DNA of 64,000 nt, from the NCBI RefSeq assembly GCF_004153195.1, contig NZ_SEMC01000013.1, positions 1 to 64,000 on the forward strand. Reading direction: 5' to 3'. The notes below the pieces were generated by a model. The model was not told where the DNA came from. It saw nothing but the letters and a program-made list of their open reading frames with translations, and did no database searches. This DNA comes from Sporolactobacillus sp. THM19-2 (GTDB taxonomy: Bacteria > Bacillota > Bacilli > Bacillales > Sporolactobacillaceae). This document shows, piece by piece, positions 44,783 through 54,175 of this stretch (its first letter is position 1; the number at the start of each line of letters is the position of its first letter). The translations under genes and the position numbers were made by a program.

Positions 44783-45793
44783 ATGATGTCGGAAGCCTAT
44801 CAAACAAAGCTAAGCATCGTTGTCCCCTGTTATAACGAAGAAGCAGTGCTTAAGGAGACAATGAGAGAATTAACGGAAATAATGGATACACTTGTCCGGG
44901 AACGAAAGATCAGCCCGGAAAGTATGATCTTGTTCGTTGATGACGGAAGTAGAGACCGCACATGGCAGATCATCGAACAGAATACCCTGACTAATCAATA
45001 CGTTCAGGGATTGAAACTGAGCAGAAACTTCGGCCATCAGAGTGCATTAATTGCCGGCTTGGAGACAGCCGGGAAGTACTCGGACTGCGTCATATCGATT
45101 GATGCTGATCTTCAGGATGATGTTCAGGCTATCTACGCTTTTATCGAGAAGTACCATGAGGGCTATGACATTGTTTATGGGGTCCGGGATAAACGGGATA
45201 CGGATACGTTTTTCAAAAAAAATACAGCACTCACATTCTACAGACTGATGAACAGGATGGGTGTCCGTCTTGTTCCTAATCATGCTGACTACCGGCTGAT
45301 GAGCCGGCGTGCGCTTGCGGAACTGATGAAGTATAAAGAGGAAAACCTGTTTCTCAGAGGGATTGTCCCTCTTCTGGGTTTTAAATCCACGAAGGTGTAT
45401 TATGACCGCAAAGAACGATATGCCGGAGAATCTAAGTACCCATTGAAGAAAATGATCGCTTTTGCGATTGACGGTATTACCTCATTCAGTATAGCTCCGA
45501 TCAAGTTTGTGATGAATCTTGGCCTGATTCTTGTCCTGATTGGCATGGGTATCGGGATCTATGCCTTTGTCGTCTGGCTGCTTGATCATACGATCAGCGG
45601 CTGGACATCGCTGATCCTGTCCATCTGGCTGGTGGGCGGGATGCAGCTGATTGCCATCGGCGTGATTGGTGAATATATCGGGAAAATATTCAAAGAAACA
45701 AAAAGACGCCCAAGATATACCATTGAGTGGAATACATTAAGTCACAAACAGGAAAAACCCTTGAATCAAGGGCAGACACACAGCTATGAGTGA
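44783..45793 (+). CDS. Polyisoprenyl-phosphate glycosyltransferase (GT2, CsbB/YkoT/GtrB-like)
   Basis: 336 residues: DPM1-type GT2 domain (SIVVPCYNEEAVL, FVDDGSRDRTW, SIDADLQDD, GVRDKRDTDTFFKK) followed by two C-terminal membrane helices (about 245-310) and the GEYIGKIFKETKRRP tail. Such enzymes load a sugar, in Bacillus usually GlcNAc, onto undecaprenyl phosphate for later transfer to wall polymers outside the cell. It overlaps the GtrA gene by 8 nt, which supplies the probable flippase. Confidence 0.9.
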   Translation: MMSEAYQTKLSIVVPCYNEEAVLKETMRELTEIMDTLVRERKISPESMILFVDDGSRDRTWQIIEQNTLTNQYVQGLKLSRNFGHQSALIAGLETAGKYSDCVISIDADLQDDVQAIYAFIEKYHEGYDIVYGVRDKRDTDTFFKKNTALTFYRLMNRMGVRLVPNHADYRLMSRRALAELMKYKEENLFLRGIVPLLGFKSTKVYYDRKERYAGESKYPLKKMIAFAIDGITSFSIAPIKFVMNLGLILVLIGMGIGIYAFVVWLLDHTISGWTSLILSIWLVGGMQLIAIGVIGEYIGKIFKETKRRPRYTIEWNTLSHKQEKPLNQGQTHSYE

Positions 45794-46208
45794 TCACAGC
45801 AGAACAAATGTGAAAAGAGCGTTCGCACGCCGGCTTAATCCGCAAGTGATTAAACAGGCCTTCATTTTTGGCCTGGTCGGTATCTCTAACACCGTCGTCG
45901 ATTTTCTGGTTTTCTTTCTGCTGACCCATTTCATTCATATTTTTTATGCAGCAGCTCAGGTCGCCTCTTACGGTTCAGGGATGTTAAACAGTTATTTTTT
46001 AAATGCAAAGGTGACTTTCTCCAGTTCCAGGAAATCCAGAACCCGGTTCATTAAATTTGTCATTTTAAATATTTCTGTGCTGTGCCTCACACTTGTTGTT
46101 ATGCACAGCCTTCTGTTCCTCCCGCTTTATCTGAATAAGCTGATCAGTACGGGTGTGGGAATGGTGTTTAATTTTGTCCTGAGCAAAATGTGGGTGTTCA
46201 GGGATTAA
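45786..46208 (+). CDS. GtrA-like flippase (YngA-type)
   Basis: 140-residue protein with four membrane segments. The GtrA signature FIFGLVGISNTVVDFLVFFLL and terminal NFVLSKMWVFRD are clear. GtrA proteins are thought to flip undecaprenyl-linked monosaccharides outward. Coupled to the preceding GT2 gene, so the two form a surface-glycosylation pair. Confidence 0.88.
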   Translation: MSDHSRTNVKRAFARRLNPQVIKQAFIFGLVGISNTVVDFLVFFLLTHFIHIFYAAAQVASYGSGMLNSYFLNAKVTFSSSRKSRTRFIKFVILNISVLCLTLVVMHSLLFLPLYLNKLISTGVGMVFNFVLSKMWVFRD

Positions 46209-46229
46209 TAAAATAAATGCTCAGTCCAC

Positions 46230-46603
46230 TAGTCAAAGACACGGCAGAACATTGTATTTCTTGTATAATTTTGAAAAAAATGATAGCTCGTTTCATCCAA
46301 TCGAACCATAATTGTCTTTACGTCCTGATGGTCGATTGCACCATTATTACTATCGAATAGGATAGATTTTTTTTGAATTCGTATAGATCATGTTCGTCCA
46401 TAACTTTAGAAAATTTATAGCCAATGATACTTCCCTTATTTGAAGATCAGCCGACTTAAATGGTCCTTTCTTATCGAAAATCATATGAACAGCTTTTTAA
46501 TTCAATGATCAATTGGCTGCTTCAGTTCATGTGTTATTCCGTGAAAGGATAGCTGACTATCTTGATCAATGTTGGTGATATGGTGATAGATCGAGATAAA
46601 CTC
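46230..46603 (-). pseudogene. Probable decayed gene on the minus strand
   Basis: Two protein-like fragments lie in different frames with stops between them: EFISIYHHITNIDQDSQL (46603 down to 46502) and DSNNGAIDHQDVKTIMVRL with a terminal stop (46354 down to 46230). They could be joined by a few indels, one candidate being an A-rich run. No family recognised. The gap 46209-46698 holds no intact gene. Confidence 0.3.
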
Positions 46604-46698
46604 CACATATGATCAAACAGGATAATCTTTTATAATAAAAAATGATAAGATATATTGTGTTAATCGGTTGGTAAAGTCCTTAAGGAGAGATATGAATT

Positions 46699-49600
46699 AT
46701 GGATTACAATGTTAGCGTCATTGTACCTGGATATAATGTAGCTCAGTTCATTAGACAGTGCCTTGATTCATTGGTACATCAGAGTATAAAAGTACAAGTC
46801 ATAATGGTTGACGATGGATCAACGGATAACGAAACAGGAAAGATAATGGATGAATACGCGTCCAGATATGATGACTTTATTGTTATTCATCAAAATAACA
46901 GAGGTCTTGGTGCAGCCAGAAATGTCGGTGTGAAACATGCTGATGGAAAGTATATTGCTTTTCTCGACAGTGATGACTATGTAAGCCTTAACGCCTATGA
47001 AATCCTGTATGGAATGGCTGAACGTACAGGGTCAGACATCGTTATAGGGGGTGTTAACAGATTTAATTCAAAAAAGAATGTAAAATCCTGGCTACATAGT
47101 AAAGCAGTGTCAGATACAATAGAAAAAACCCATATTACTGAAAATTTTGCTCTTCTTTATGATACAACGGCATGGAATAAATTATACAAACGCTCTTTCT
47201 GGCTGCAATATAAACTTTCTTTCCCGGAACGAATGCTTTACGAAGATATACCTGTAACTATTCCAGCTCATTTTTTGGCAAAATCAGTTTCTGTAGTTGA
47301 ACAAACAGTGTATTATTGGAGAATTCGGGAGACGAATGATGGGTCCATTACACAAAATAGAAGTGATATTACTAATTTTAAAGATCGATTAAAAGCATTG
47401 CACATGCTGGATGAATTTCTGAAACATAATGCAACGCAAAAATTAATTGAAGCAAACCAATTCAAATTATTAACAGTCGACTATAGTATATATTTAAAAG
47501 ATTTAAAATATGCGGATTCAAATTATATTAATCAGTTTCAATCTATGTTGTCTAAAGAGTTAACGAAGATAAACAAGTCTTTGTTTAGAAAACTGCCCGC
47601 CCAATTAGCCTTGTCCTACAAACAGGTTCTGGCTAATAATATGGATGATGTGCTAAAACTAAGCAAAATGAATAGAAAACAGGACCTGAATATAAAACCT
47701 TATCGCAAAGGAAAAAAATGGTATAAACGATACTCACTTTCTGAAACCTTAAATGATCAGCCTGTTTGCATTGATGAATCCTTAGAACCTGTCGCAAAAA
47801 TTCATAAAGTGAGATGGAATGAAAATAACGAGCTTGAAATCACTGGCCACGCATATATTGAATGCTTAGATTCCAAAAGGTCTATTCACGTTTCCATGAG
47901 TGCAGAAATTGTTAACCTCAGTAATAATCGAAGTGTAAAATTACCAGTAACCCTTTCGAAGGACCGCTCAATAACCAGAAAATGGGGAGTGTCAAAAGTA
48001 AGAAAAATAAATCCTCTTCGAAGAGTTTACAACTATAACTGGTCACATTTCAATATTAAATGTGATACTGAAAATACGTTAAATCTTCTTAATAGTGGAA
48101 GATGGGCAGTTATGCTTACAATCAATGTTAAGGGCGTAACAAGGACGATTCGTTTGGGTAGTCCTTTAAAAGGGAGTAATGAAGTAAAATTCAAATTATT
48201 TAGAGATTTTACCTGGGATGTTAAATATAATGGCAGATGGGACCTGGCTATCGATGTAACTCGTCCCAAAACGATCATTACTGAATGCTCTGTTAATAAT
48301 AACGAACTCGTTATTGCAGGAAAAAGTGAAGATAAAGTTGAAGGATTCACTTTTAAAACATTTGATCCAGTAAATAAGCAGTTTAACTATTTCTCCCCTG
48401 CATTATTTTTCAATAACTCACATCAATTCAGTATAACGATACCTGCTCATCAAATTGAACTTATGAGTGAACAAAATTCTGACTGGCTATTGGAATATAA
48501 TCGTTCAGGCGAATCCATTGCATATCCTGTTACAGCATGTTTAGAAAAAACTCATCATATTTTCAATATGAGGTCACATAATGTTTGGGTTGAAAACAAA
48601 TCTGGAAAAATATATTTATATTCATCAAAATATATGCATCCAGTATTAAAAGATATTTCCTTATCAGAAAACAAAATGAAAATCAAAATTGATATTCCGG
48701 CCAGGACTATTTCTGAAAAAATCAACATAAAAAAGAGAAGATTGGTGTTTGAATCAGAGAAAAATGGTCCAAGTTTCTTTATGGATCTTTCAGATGATGA
48801 CAGAAACCTTATTGATATTTCGATAAATCTCTTTGATGATTCCGGTCATTTTAAAATGTATACTTCTGGAAGATGGAACATCTTCTTAGAGATTTTTGGG
48901 GTAAATATCGAGCAAAAACAAATTGCTGAACAAATCCCTGTCATCATCGATGAATCGATGACAGACTCTCTGAACTTCACATTTACGTACCATAATTTGT
49001 TGTTTAGAGCACTTAAGGGTAGGCATATGTCACTTTATTTTCGGACATCCATAAAGTGGGACAGAATTGATCGGACATCCAGAAGAAGAAAATTTGTGAA
49101 ATGGTACCTCTATCCCTTAATGCGACTGCTCCCAATCAAAAAAAATGTTATTGTCTTTGAAAGCTTGTGGGGACGTTCATTCAGTGATAATCCGAAAGCT
49201 ATATATGAATATATTTCACGTGTCTTTGGAAATAAATACAAGTGCATTTGGATTCTCAATAATGAATATACGCCAATAACTGGACCGGGAGTAACTGTAA
49301 GAAGAAACAGCTGGCTTTATTTTTACTACCTGTCTCGTGGTAAGTATTTTGTTGAGAATACGAATTTACCTAATTTCTATGTAAAAAGATATGGACAAAT
49401 AGAGATGCAGACCCTTCATGGGACATTCCTGAAAACTATGGGATTGGACGAGAAAGTGACCTTTAATACGAAGAAAAAGCAGGAATCCCTGTTGAAGCGA
49501 TCAGGCCGGTGGGATTTACTTATTACCCCAAGCCCTTATATGACTAAAACAGCAACCAATGCTTTTTGCTTTAAGCACCAGGTTATTGAATCAGGATTTC

Positions 49601-51408
49601 CAAGAAACGATGCACTGTATCAAAAAAACAGTCCTGACTCAATCAGGAAAATTAAAGAAAAACTAAATCTGCCACATGAGAAAAAGATCATTTTATATGC
49701 GCCGACATTTCGCAATAAGGGGCAGTTTAATATTCAGTTGAATTTTGACTTGCTTCAGCAAAAGCTATCTGACCATTATATTATACTTTTGCGTCTTCAC
49801 TATTTTATTGCACGTAGAATTAACGTGGAGAAATACAGAGATTTTATATATGATGTTTCTTCTTACCCGGATATAAATGACCTGTATCTCATTTCGGATA
49901 TGATGATTACTGATTACTCCTCTGTAATGTTTGATTATGCACATTTGAAGCGACCTATGATATTTTACGCTTATGACTTGGATTATTATCGTAATGACCT
50001 GCGGGGGATTTATCTAAATTATGAGGAAACCGTCCCTGGCCCAATAGTTAAAAATACTGAAGGGATCATTAAGCATATTCTTGATCCTGATGCACTGGAA
50101 GCTTATAAATCTAAATATAGTACTTTCTATGAGAAATTCTGTACTTTTGGGAGAGGCGATTCATCCAGGATTGCTGCAGAAAAGCTTCTATATTCCGACA
50201 TTAAGTTGCAACGGGGAGAACCTTATATTCGTGAAAAGATAAAGAACAGAATAAAATCATTCTATCCAAAAATTTTTCGTAAAGTCGGACAGCTTCCGGC
50301 GAAGAATAACCTGATTTTATTTGAAAGCTTTTTTGGTAAACAGTATTCCGACAACCCTCGTGCTATTTATGAGTATATGAAAAAAAATTATCCCGAATAC
50401 CGATTGATATGGAATGTAAAGAAAGGGTATGAAGAAACTTTTAAAAAGCATAATGTGCCTTATGTTATTAAATATTCTTTTAAAGGAATTTGGTCATGGG
50501 CCAGAGCAAGATATTGGATAACAAACAGCCGCTGGCCACTATGGTTACCTAAGCCAAAACACACAATATATATTCAAACATGGCATGGAACACCATTAAA
50601 AACATTGGGAGCAGATATACAGCACATTACAATGCCTGGAATGACATTGGCAAAATATCATAGCCAGTTCACCTCAGAAGCCAGAAAATGGGACTATTGT
50701 ATAGCCCCAAATGAATATTCATCAAAAATTTTCAAAAGAGCCTTTGAAGTACAGGGTCAAATGATTAATTCAGGTTACCCAAGAAATGATCTGCTATATC
50801 AGAAAAACGATCAATATATGATCAATCAAATTAAAAAAAAGCTGCACATTCCTCTTGAAAAAAAAGTGATTTTATACGCTCCTACGTGGCGTGACAACGA
50901 ATATAAAATGATTGATCATTACACATTTGATCTAAAACTTGATTTGGATCTTATGAGAAAATCTTTTGGCGAAAATGCAGTGATACTGATGAGATTACAT
51001 TACCTGATCTCCGAGAATTTAGATCTCAGTGGATATGAAAATTTTGCGTTTGATATGTCCGGGTATGAAGATATTCGTGAACTCTATCTGGTTTCTGATA
51101 TTCTGATAACTGATTACTCATCTGTCTTCTTTGATTACGCTAATCTCAAGAGACCGATTGTTTTCTACGCATATGACCTGGATGATTATGCTAATACGAT
51201 TCGAGGATTTTACTTTAATTTTCGTAAGGAAGCACCAGGACCAATAGTTGAAGATATGAAGCATTTAATCCCTGCAGTGCGGGATGCATTGACGTATAAC
51301 GGTGATAATCCTTATCCAGAATTCTATAATAAATTCTGTTCATGGGAAGATGGACATGCTTCAGAACGGGTAGTAAAAACCTTTCTTCAGGGAAAAAACA
51401 AAAATTAA
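46699..51408 (+). CDS. Giant fusion: GT2 glycosyltransferase, beta linker and two glycerophosphotransferase domains
   Basis: 1569 residues. Domain 1 (about 1-240) is a GT2 transferase: SVIVPGYNVAQFI, VDDGSTDNETG, FLDSDDYV, YDTTAWNKLYKRSFW. A long beta-rich linker (about 365-830) carries a recurring phrase SGRW-hydrophobic (GRWAVML, GRWDLAI, GRWNIFL). Domain 2 (about 830-1190) and domain 3 (about 1215-1565) are each TagF/TagB-like CDP-glycerol glycerophosphotransferases: domain 3 has canonical QTWHGTPLKTLG (H1296), RLHYL and ITDYSSVFFDYA, while domain 2 has the variant QTLHGTFLKTMG (H907) with RLHYF and ITDYSSVMFDYA. AAGGAGAG precedes the ATG. AT-rich compared with the rest of the window. Likely makes or extends a sugar- and glycerol-phosphate-containing polymer at the inner membrane face. 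Confidence 0.88.
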   Translation: MDYNVSVIVPGYNVAQFIRQCLDSLVHQSIKVQVIMVDDGSTDNETGKIMDEYASRYDDFIVIHQNNRGLGAARNVGVKHADGKYIAFLDSDDYVSLNAYEILYGMAERTGSDIVIGGVNRFNSKKNVKSWLHSKAVSDTIEKTHITENFALLYDTTAWNKLYKRSFWLQYKLSFPERMLYEDIPVTIPAHFLAKSVSVVEQTVYYWRIRETNDGSITQNRSDITNFKDRLKALHMLDEFLKHNATQKLIEANQFKLLTVDYSIYLKDLKYADSNYINQFQSMLSKELTKINKSLFRKLPAQLALSYKQVLANNMDDVLKLSKMNRKQDLNIKPYRKGKKWYKRYSLSETLNDQPVCIDESLEPVAKIHKVRWNENNELEITGHAYIECLDSKRSIHVSMSAEIVNLSNNRSVKLPVTLSKDRSITRKWGVSKVRKINPLRRVYNYNWSHFNIKCDTENTLNLLNSGRWAVMLTINVKGVTRTIRLGSPLKGSNEVKFKLFRDFTWDVKYNGRWDLAIDVTRPKTIITECSVNNNELVIAGKSEDKVEGFTFKTFDPVNKQFNYFSPALFFNNSHQFSITIPAHQIELMSEQNSDWLLEYNRSGESIAYPVTACLEKTHHIFNMRSHNVWVENKSGKIYLYSSKYMHPVLKDISLSENKMKIKIDIPARTISEKINIKKRRLVFESEKNGPSFFMDLSDDDRNLIDISINLFDDSGHFKMYTSGRWNIFLEIFGVNIEQKQIAEQIPVIIDESMTDSLNFTFTYHNLLFRALKGRHMSLYFRTSIKWDRIDRTSRRRKFVKWYLYPLMRLLPIKKNVIVFESLWGRSFSDNPKAIYEYISRVFGNKYKCIWILNNEYTPITGPGVTVRRNSWLYFYYLSRGKYFVENTNLPNFYVKRYGQIEMQTLHGTFLKTMGLDEKVTFNTKKKQESLLKRSGRWDLLITPSPYMTKTATNAFCFKHQVIESGFPRNDALYQKNSPDSIRKIKEKLNLPHEKKIILYAPTFRNKGQFNIQLNFDLLQQKLSDHYIILLRLHYFIARRINVEKYRDFIYDVSSYPDINDLYLISDMMITDYSSVMFDYAHLKRPMIFYAYDLDYYRNDLRGIYLNYEETVPGPIVKNTEGIIKHILDPDALEAYKSKYSTFYEKFCTFGRGDSSRIAAEKLLYSDIKLQRGEPYIREKIKNRIKSFYPKIFRKVGQLPAKNNLILFESFFGKQYSDNPRAIYEYMKKNYPEYRLIWNVKKGYEETFKKHNVPYVIKYSFKGIWSWARARYWITNSRWPLWLPKPKHTIYIQTWHGTPLKTLGADIQHITMPGMTLAKYHSQFTSEARKWDYCIAPNEYSSKIFKRAFEVQGQMINSGYPRNDLLYQKNDQYMINQIKKKLHIPLEKKVILYAPTWRDNEYKMIDHYTFDLKLDLDLMRKSFGENAVILMRLHYLISENLDLSGYENFAFDMSGYEDIRELYLVSDILITDYSSVFFDYANLKRPIVFYAYDLDDYANTIRGFYFNFRKEAPGPIVEDMKHLIPAVRDALTYNGDNPYPEFYNKFCSWEDGHASERVVKTFLQGKNKN

Positions 51409-51412
51409 CGAG

Positions 51413-53584
51413 ATGGGCTATTTTATTATGATAGAATTAACAAACGCAGTTTATAACAAGCATAGTAACCAGTATATGATTGAAGGCCATTATGGTGGTC
51501 GTATCAATTCAAAAAATTGTTCTGTTTTTTTAGAACTTCGTAATACTGTCAAAGATGATTTTGATTTTCCAGTCAGATATTATCCAGATGTCGCATGGGG
51601 GGATGACATATTCAAACTTCAAATTGATATGGATTGTTTGATTCATAAGTTTGCAGATCATCAAATCTGGGACTTATGTTTTTTATATAAAAATAAAGTA
51701 AAAAGAATAAATTCAGAAAATAAAATAAGCCTAATTTCAGAAAATTATCGACCCATTAAACATCATTTGATGGCCAAAATGTATATGACTAAGTTTCATT
51801 CTATTGGTCTTGCGGTAAAAAAAGAACAGGCAAAATTTGCAGTGAAAGCAATCAAGTTATTTAATGATCATATTCATATTAGTTTTTCAGTTGATCAGAG
51901 TTATGATAATGAAAAACTGTCTTTGACGGTAAAAAACAGAATACAACCAGATATTATTTATTATCATTTTACAATCCAGTACCCTTTTAAGGAAAAGGCA
52001 ATTGCTTCTGTGGATATACCCTTACAGGATTTTTGTAATGATAGATGTATTCTCAAACACGGAATATGGGATTTCTTTATACAAACCGATTCAAATCTTG
52101 AATATTACTTAACTGTCTCCAAATCTTACAGAAGTACAACAATTAATAATACAACATTTAATTATTTTGTGTATGGCAATTTTAGAAATCAACTCTCAAT
52201 AAATATAAAGGCATCACCTGATAATTTTGTTTTAATTGATACCCGCTTTACCGAACATAATATTAACCTGTGGTTAAAAAAAGGAACAGAAATTCTAAGT
52301 TTAAACGATTTGTTTTTAATAAATAAGAAACATTATGATAACGGTTTACTCGAATCAAAAAGATACAGAATAAATTATGTTCAAGGGACTGATCAGCTCA
52401 TAATAGTCAAAATCCCTTTTAAATATATGATGAGTCAAGCGCATGTAAATCATATGGAATTCATTTTATATTATGAAGCTTCCGATACCTCAGGACATCA
52501 TTTAATATCACCAGTGGCTTACTCTGATGAAGGGATGCATCTGAACGAGGCTAAGCAATTAAAAAGAGATCGTTTATCATATTCTTTTTCATTGATCGGT
52601 TCTATTCAAAATCACGAAATACATTTATTGATAGATAAAAAAAGGATATTACCTGATGAAAAGGCTGTACGACTTGCGGTCTGCGGCTCATGTTTTTCAA
52701 GGCTGGCGTTTTCTTCTTCAGACTTTTATAATCCAGACTACAAAAATAAGTATAACGTTGTTTATACGCAATATCATTCTTCAATTATCAGTTTAATGAG
52801 TCAGCCATCACAATTTCCTGACGAATTATTCAGGGGCTATAATAAAAGGGAAGTAGAGTATTTAAAAAGTGATTTTTCAAAAGATTTTTTTGCTCAGTTG
52901 AAAAAGGCAAAGCCTGATTTTTTAATTTTGGATTTTTATGTTGATGGTTCTAAAGACGTTATATTTTTCGACAAGGATCATGCTATTTCTGTAAATTATA
53001 TGCTGAGAAAAAACAAAGAGTATTTATATAAAATCCGTCGGTCATCAAAGCTCACACATGTAGATATTCAGTTATATTTAAAAATATGGGAAGAAAGCAT
53101 TAGAGCATTTGCAGAAAAAATTGTAAAGATTATTCCACAGGATCGAATCATTCTTCATCGAATAAAAAAAGCAGCTGACTATCTGGATAGTCAGGGTCAT
53201 CTACACAAATTTAAGGAATATGAGCGGCATATAAAGAGAAGCAATTATTTGTTTGAATATATGGAAGACTATTTTATTAACGTGCTGCCTCATGTCCAGA
53301 TTATAGATTCTACAGAAAAAGAATATCACTCAGTTTACAATCATCCAGAAAGCGTGACACCAGATCATCTTGAATCTCAGTTTTATAGAAATTATCTCAG
53401 CAGTCTTGATCATTTAGTCATCACCCATTGGGTCGCACATAAAAAAAATACAAGACCACTTGATAGAACATCAGGACTTTCGTCCAATCTTCTGAAAAGT
53501 GTATCAAGAATGATCAGGGATCTATGTAAATCTGTTAAAAATCGAGTAAAACAGATAAGTGCATTTTTTTACAGGCAAAGATAA
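51413..53584 (+). CDS. Large protein with beta-rich N-terminus and DUF6270-like SGNH-type domain
   Basis: 723 residues. Residues 1 to about 400 look like the same beta-type linker as in the preceding giant enzyme (HGIWDFFIQ parallels its SGRW phrases). From about 420 a DUF6270-like domain begins with AVCGSCFSRLAF (C424, S426), then SSIISLMSQPSQFP, PDFLILDFYVDG, and near the end DSTEKEYHSVYNHPESVTPDHLESQFYRNYL. Such domains resemble SGNH hydrolases or acyltransferases and occur in surface-polymer loci. It starts 4 nt after the giant gene, so one transcript is likely. Role: possible modification of the polymer; inference only. Start could also be ATG 51428. Confidence 0.7.
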   Translation: MGYFIMIELTNAVYNKHSNQYMIEGHYGGRINSKNCSVFLELRNTVKDDFDFPVRYYPDVAWGDDIFKLQIDMDCLIHKFADHQIWDLCFLYKNKVKRINSENKISLISENYRPIKHHLMAKMYMTKFHSIGLAVKKEQAKFAVKAIKLFNDHIHISFSVDQSYDNEKLSLTVKNRIQPDIIYYHFTIQYPFKEKAIASVDIPLQDFCNDRCILKHGIWDFFIQTDSNLEYYLTVSKSYRSTTINNTTFNYFVYGNFRNQLSINIKASPDNFVLIDTRFTEHNINLWLKKGTEILSLNDLFLINKKHYDNGLLESKRYRINYVQGTDQLIIVKIPFKYMMSQAHVNHMEFILYYEASDTSGHHLISPVAYSDEGMHLNEAKQLKRDRLSYSFSLIGSIQNHEIHLLIDKKRILPDEKAVRLAVCGSCFSRLAFSSSDFYNPDYKNKYNVVYTQYHSSIISLMSQPSQFPDELFRGYNKREVEYLKSDFSKDFFAQLKKAKPDFLILDFYVDGSKDVIFFDKDHAISVNYMLRKNKEYLYKIRRSSKLTHVDIQLYLKIWEESIRAFAEKIVKIIPQDRIILHRIKKAADYLDSQGHLHKFKEYERHIKRSNYLFEYMEDYFINVLPHVQIIDSTEKEYHSVYNHPESVTPDHLESQFYRNYLSSLDHLVITHWVAHKKNTRPLDRTSGLSSNLLKSVSRMIRDLCKSVKNRVKQISAFFYRQR

Positions 53585-54175
53585 AAATATGAAGTACATT
53601 TACATGAGGACTCTTCTTCCTTGCGGTTGCCTGTCCCTTATTAATACGACAGGTACCCACCAAATGAAATGGAGGATGATCATGATGCAAAACGAGTTAT
53701 ACTATCATTAATTGAAAAATACTTTGGCTAAAAAGTGATGAGAAGAACTGTGAATCACAAGGCTTCTCGCTCAGTAATTTCACTTTTGGAGATGTCTGTT
53801 TAGCAAGGTAGCAAGGCATCATCTCAATTGGTAAACGCGCACAATTCATATTCTTATTCATGAAATCAAAGATAGAGTGCGTATTTTTAATTATAATGAA
53901 GTAATGGAAAAGTTAACATCTAACATTAATATATAGTCATCCATAATCGGAGTAATACGTGTATGCAATTGATGCGTTTAAAATGAATGGCCAGACGTAA
54001 AGAAATTTGACCTGCCTGGAATAAAAATTCTTTGCTTGTAAATGGAAATTTAACCGGTCATTTCGGGACTTAATCTATACAAAAGAGTTAGTTAAGGCTT
54101 CTCTTGTTGTTCTCTTGGGGCTGGTTCCTGATAAAATATGGATGATTAAACGAATAGTCTGGGGAGAAATGATAA
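53585..54175. other. AT-rich interval, no intact gene
   Basis: Short protein-like fragments in shifting frames (for example HEIKDRVRIFNYNEVMEKL ending near 53935) suggest a decayed gene, but nothing is complete and no terminator for the preceding gene is evident. Confidence 0.35.
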
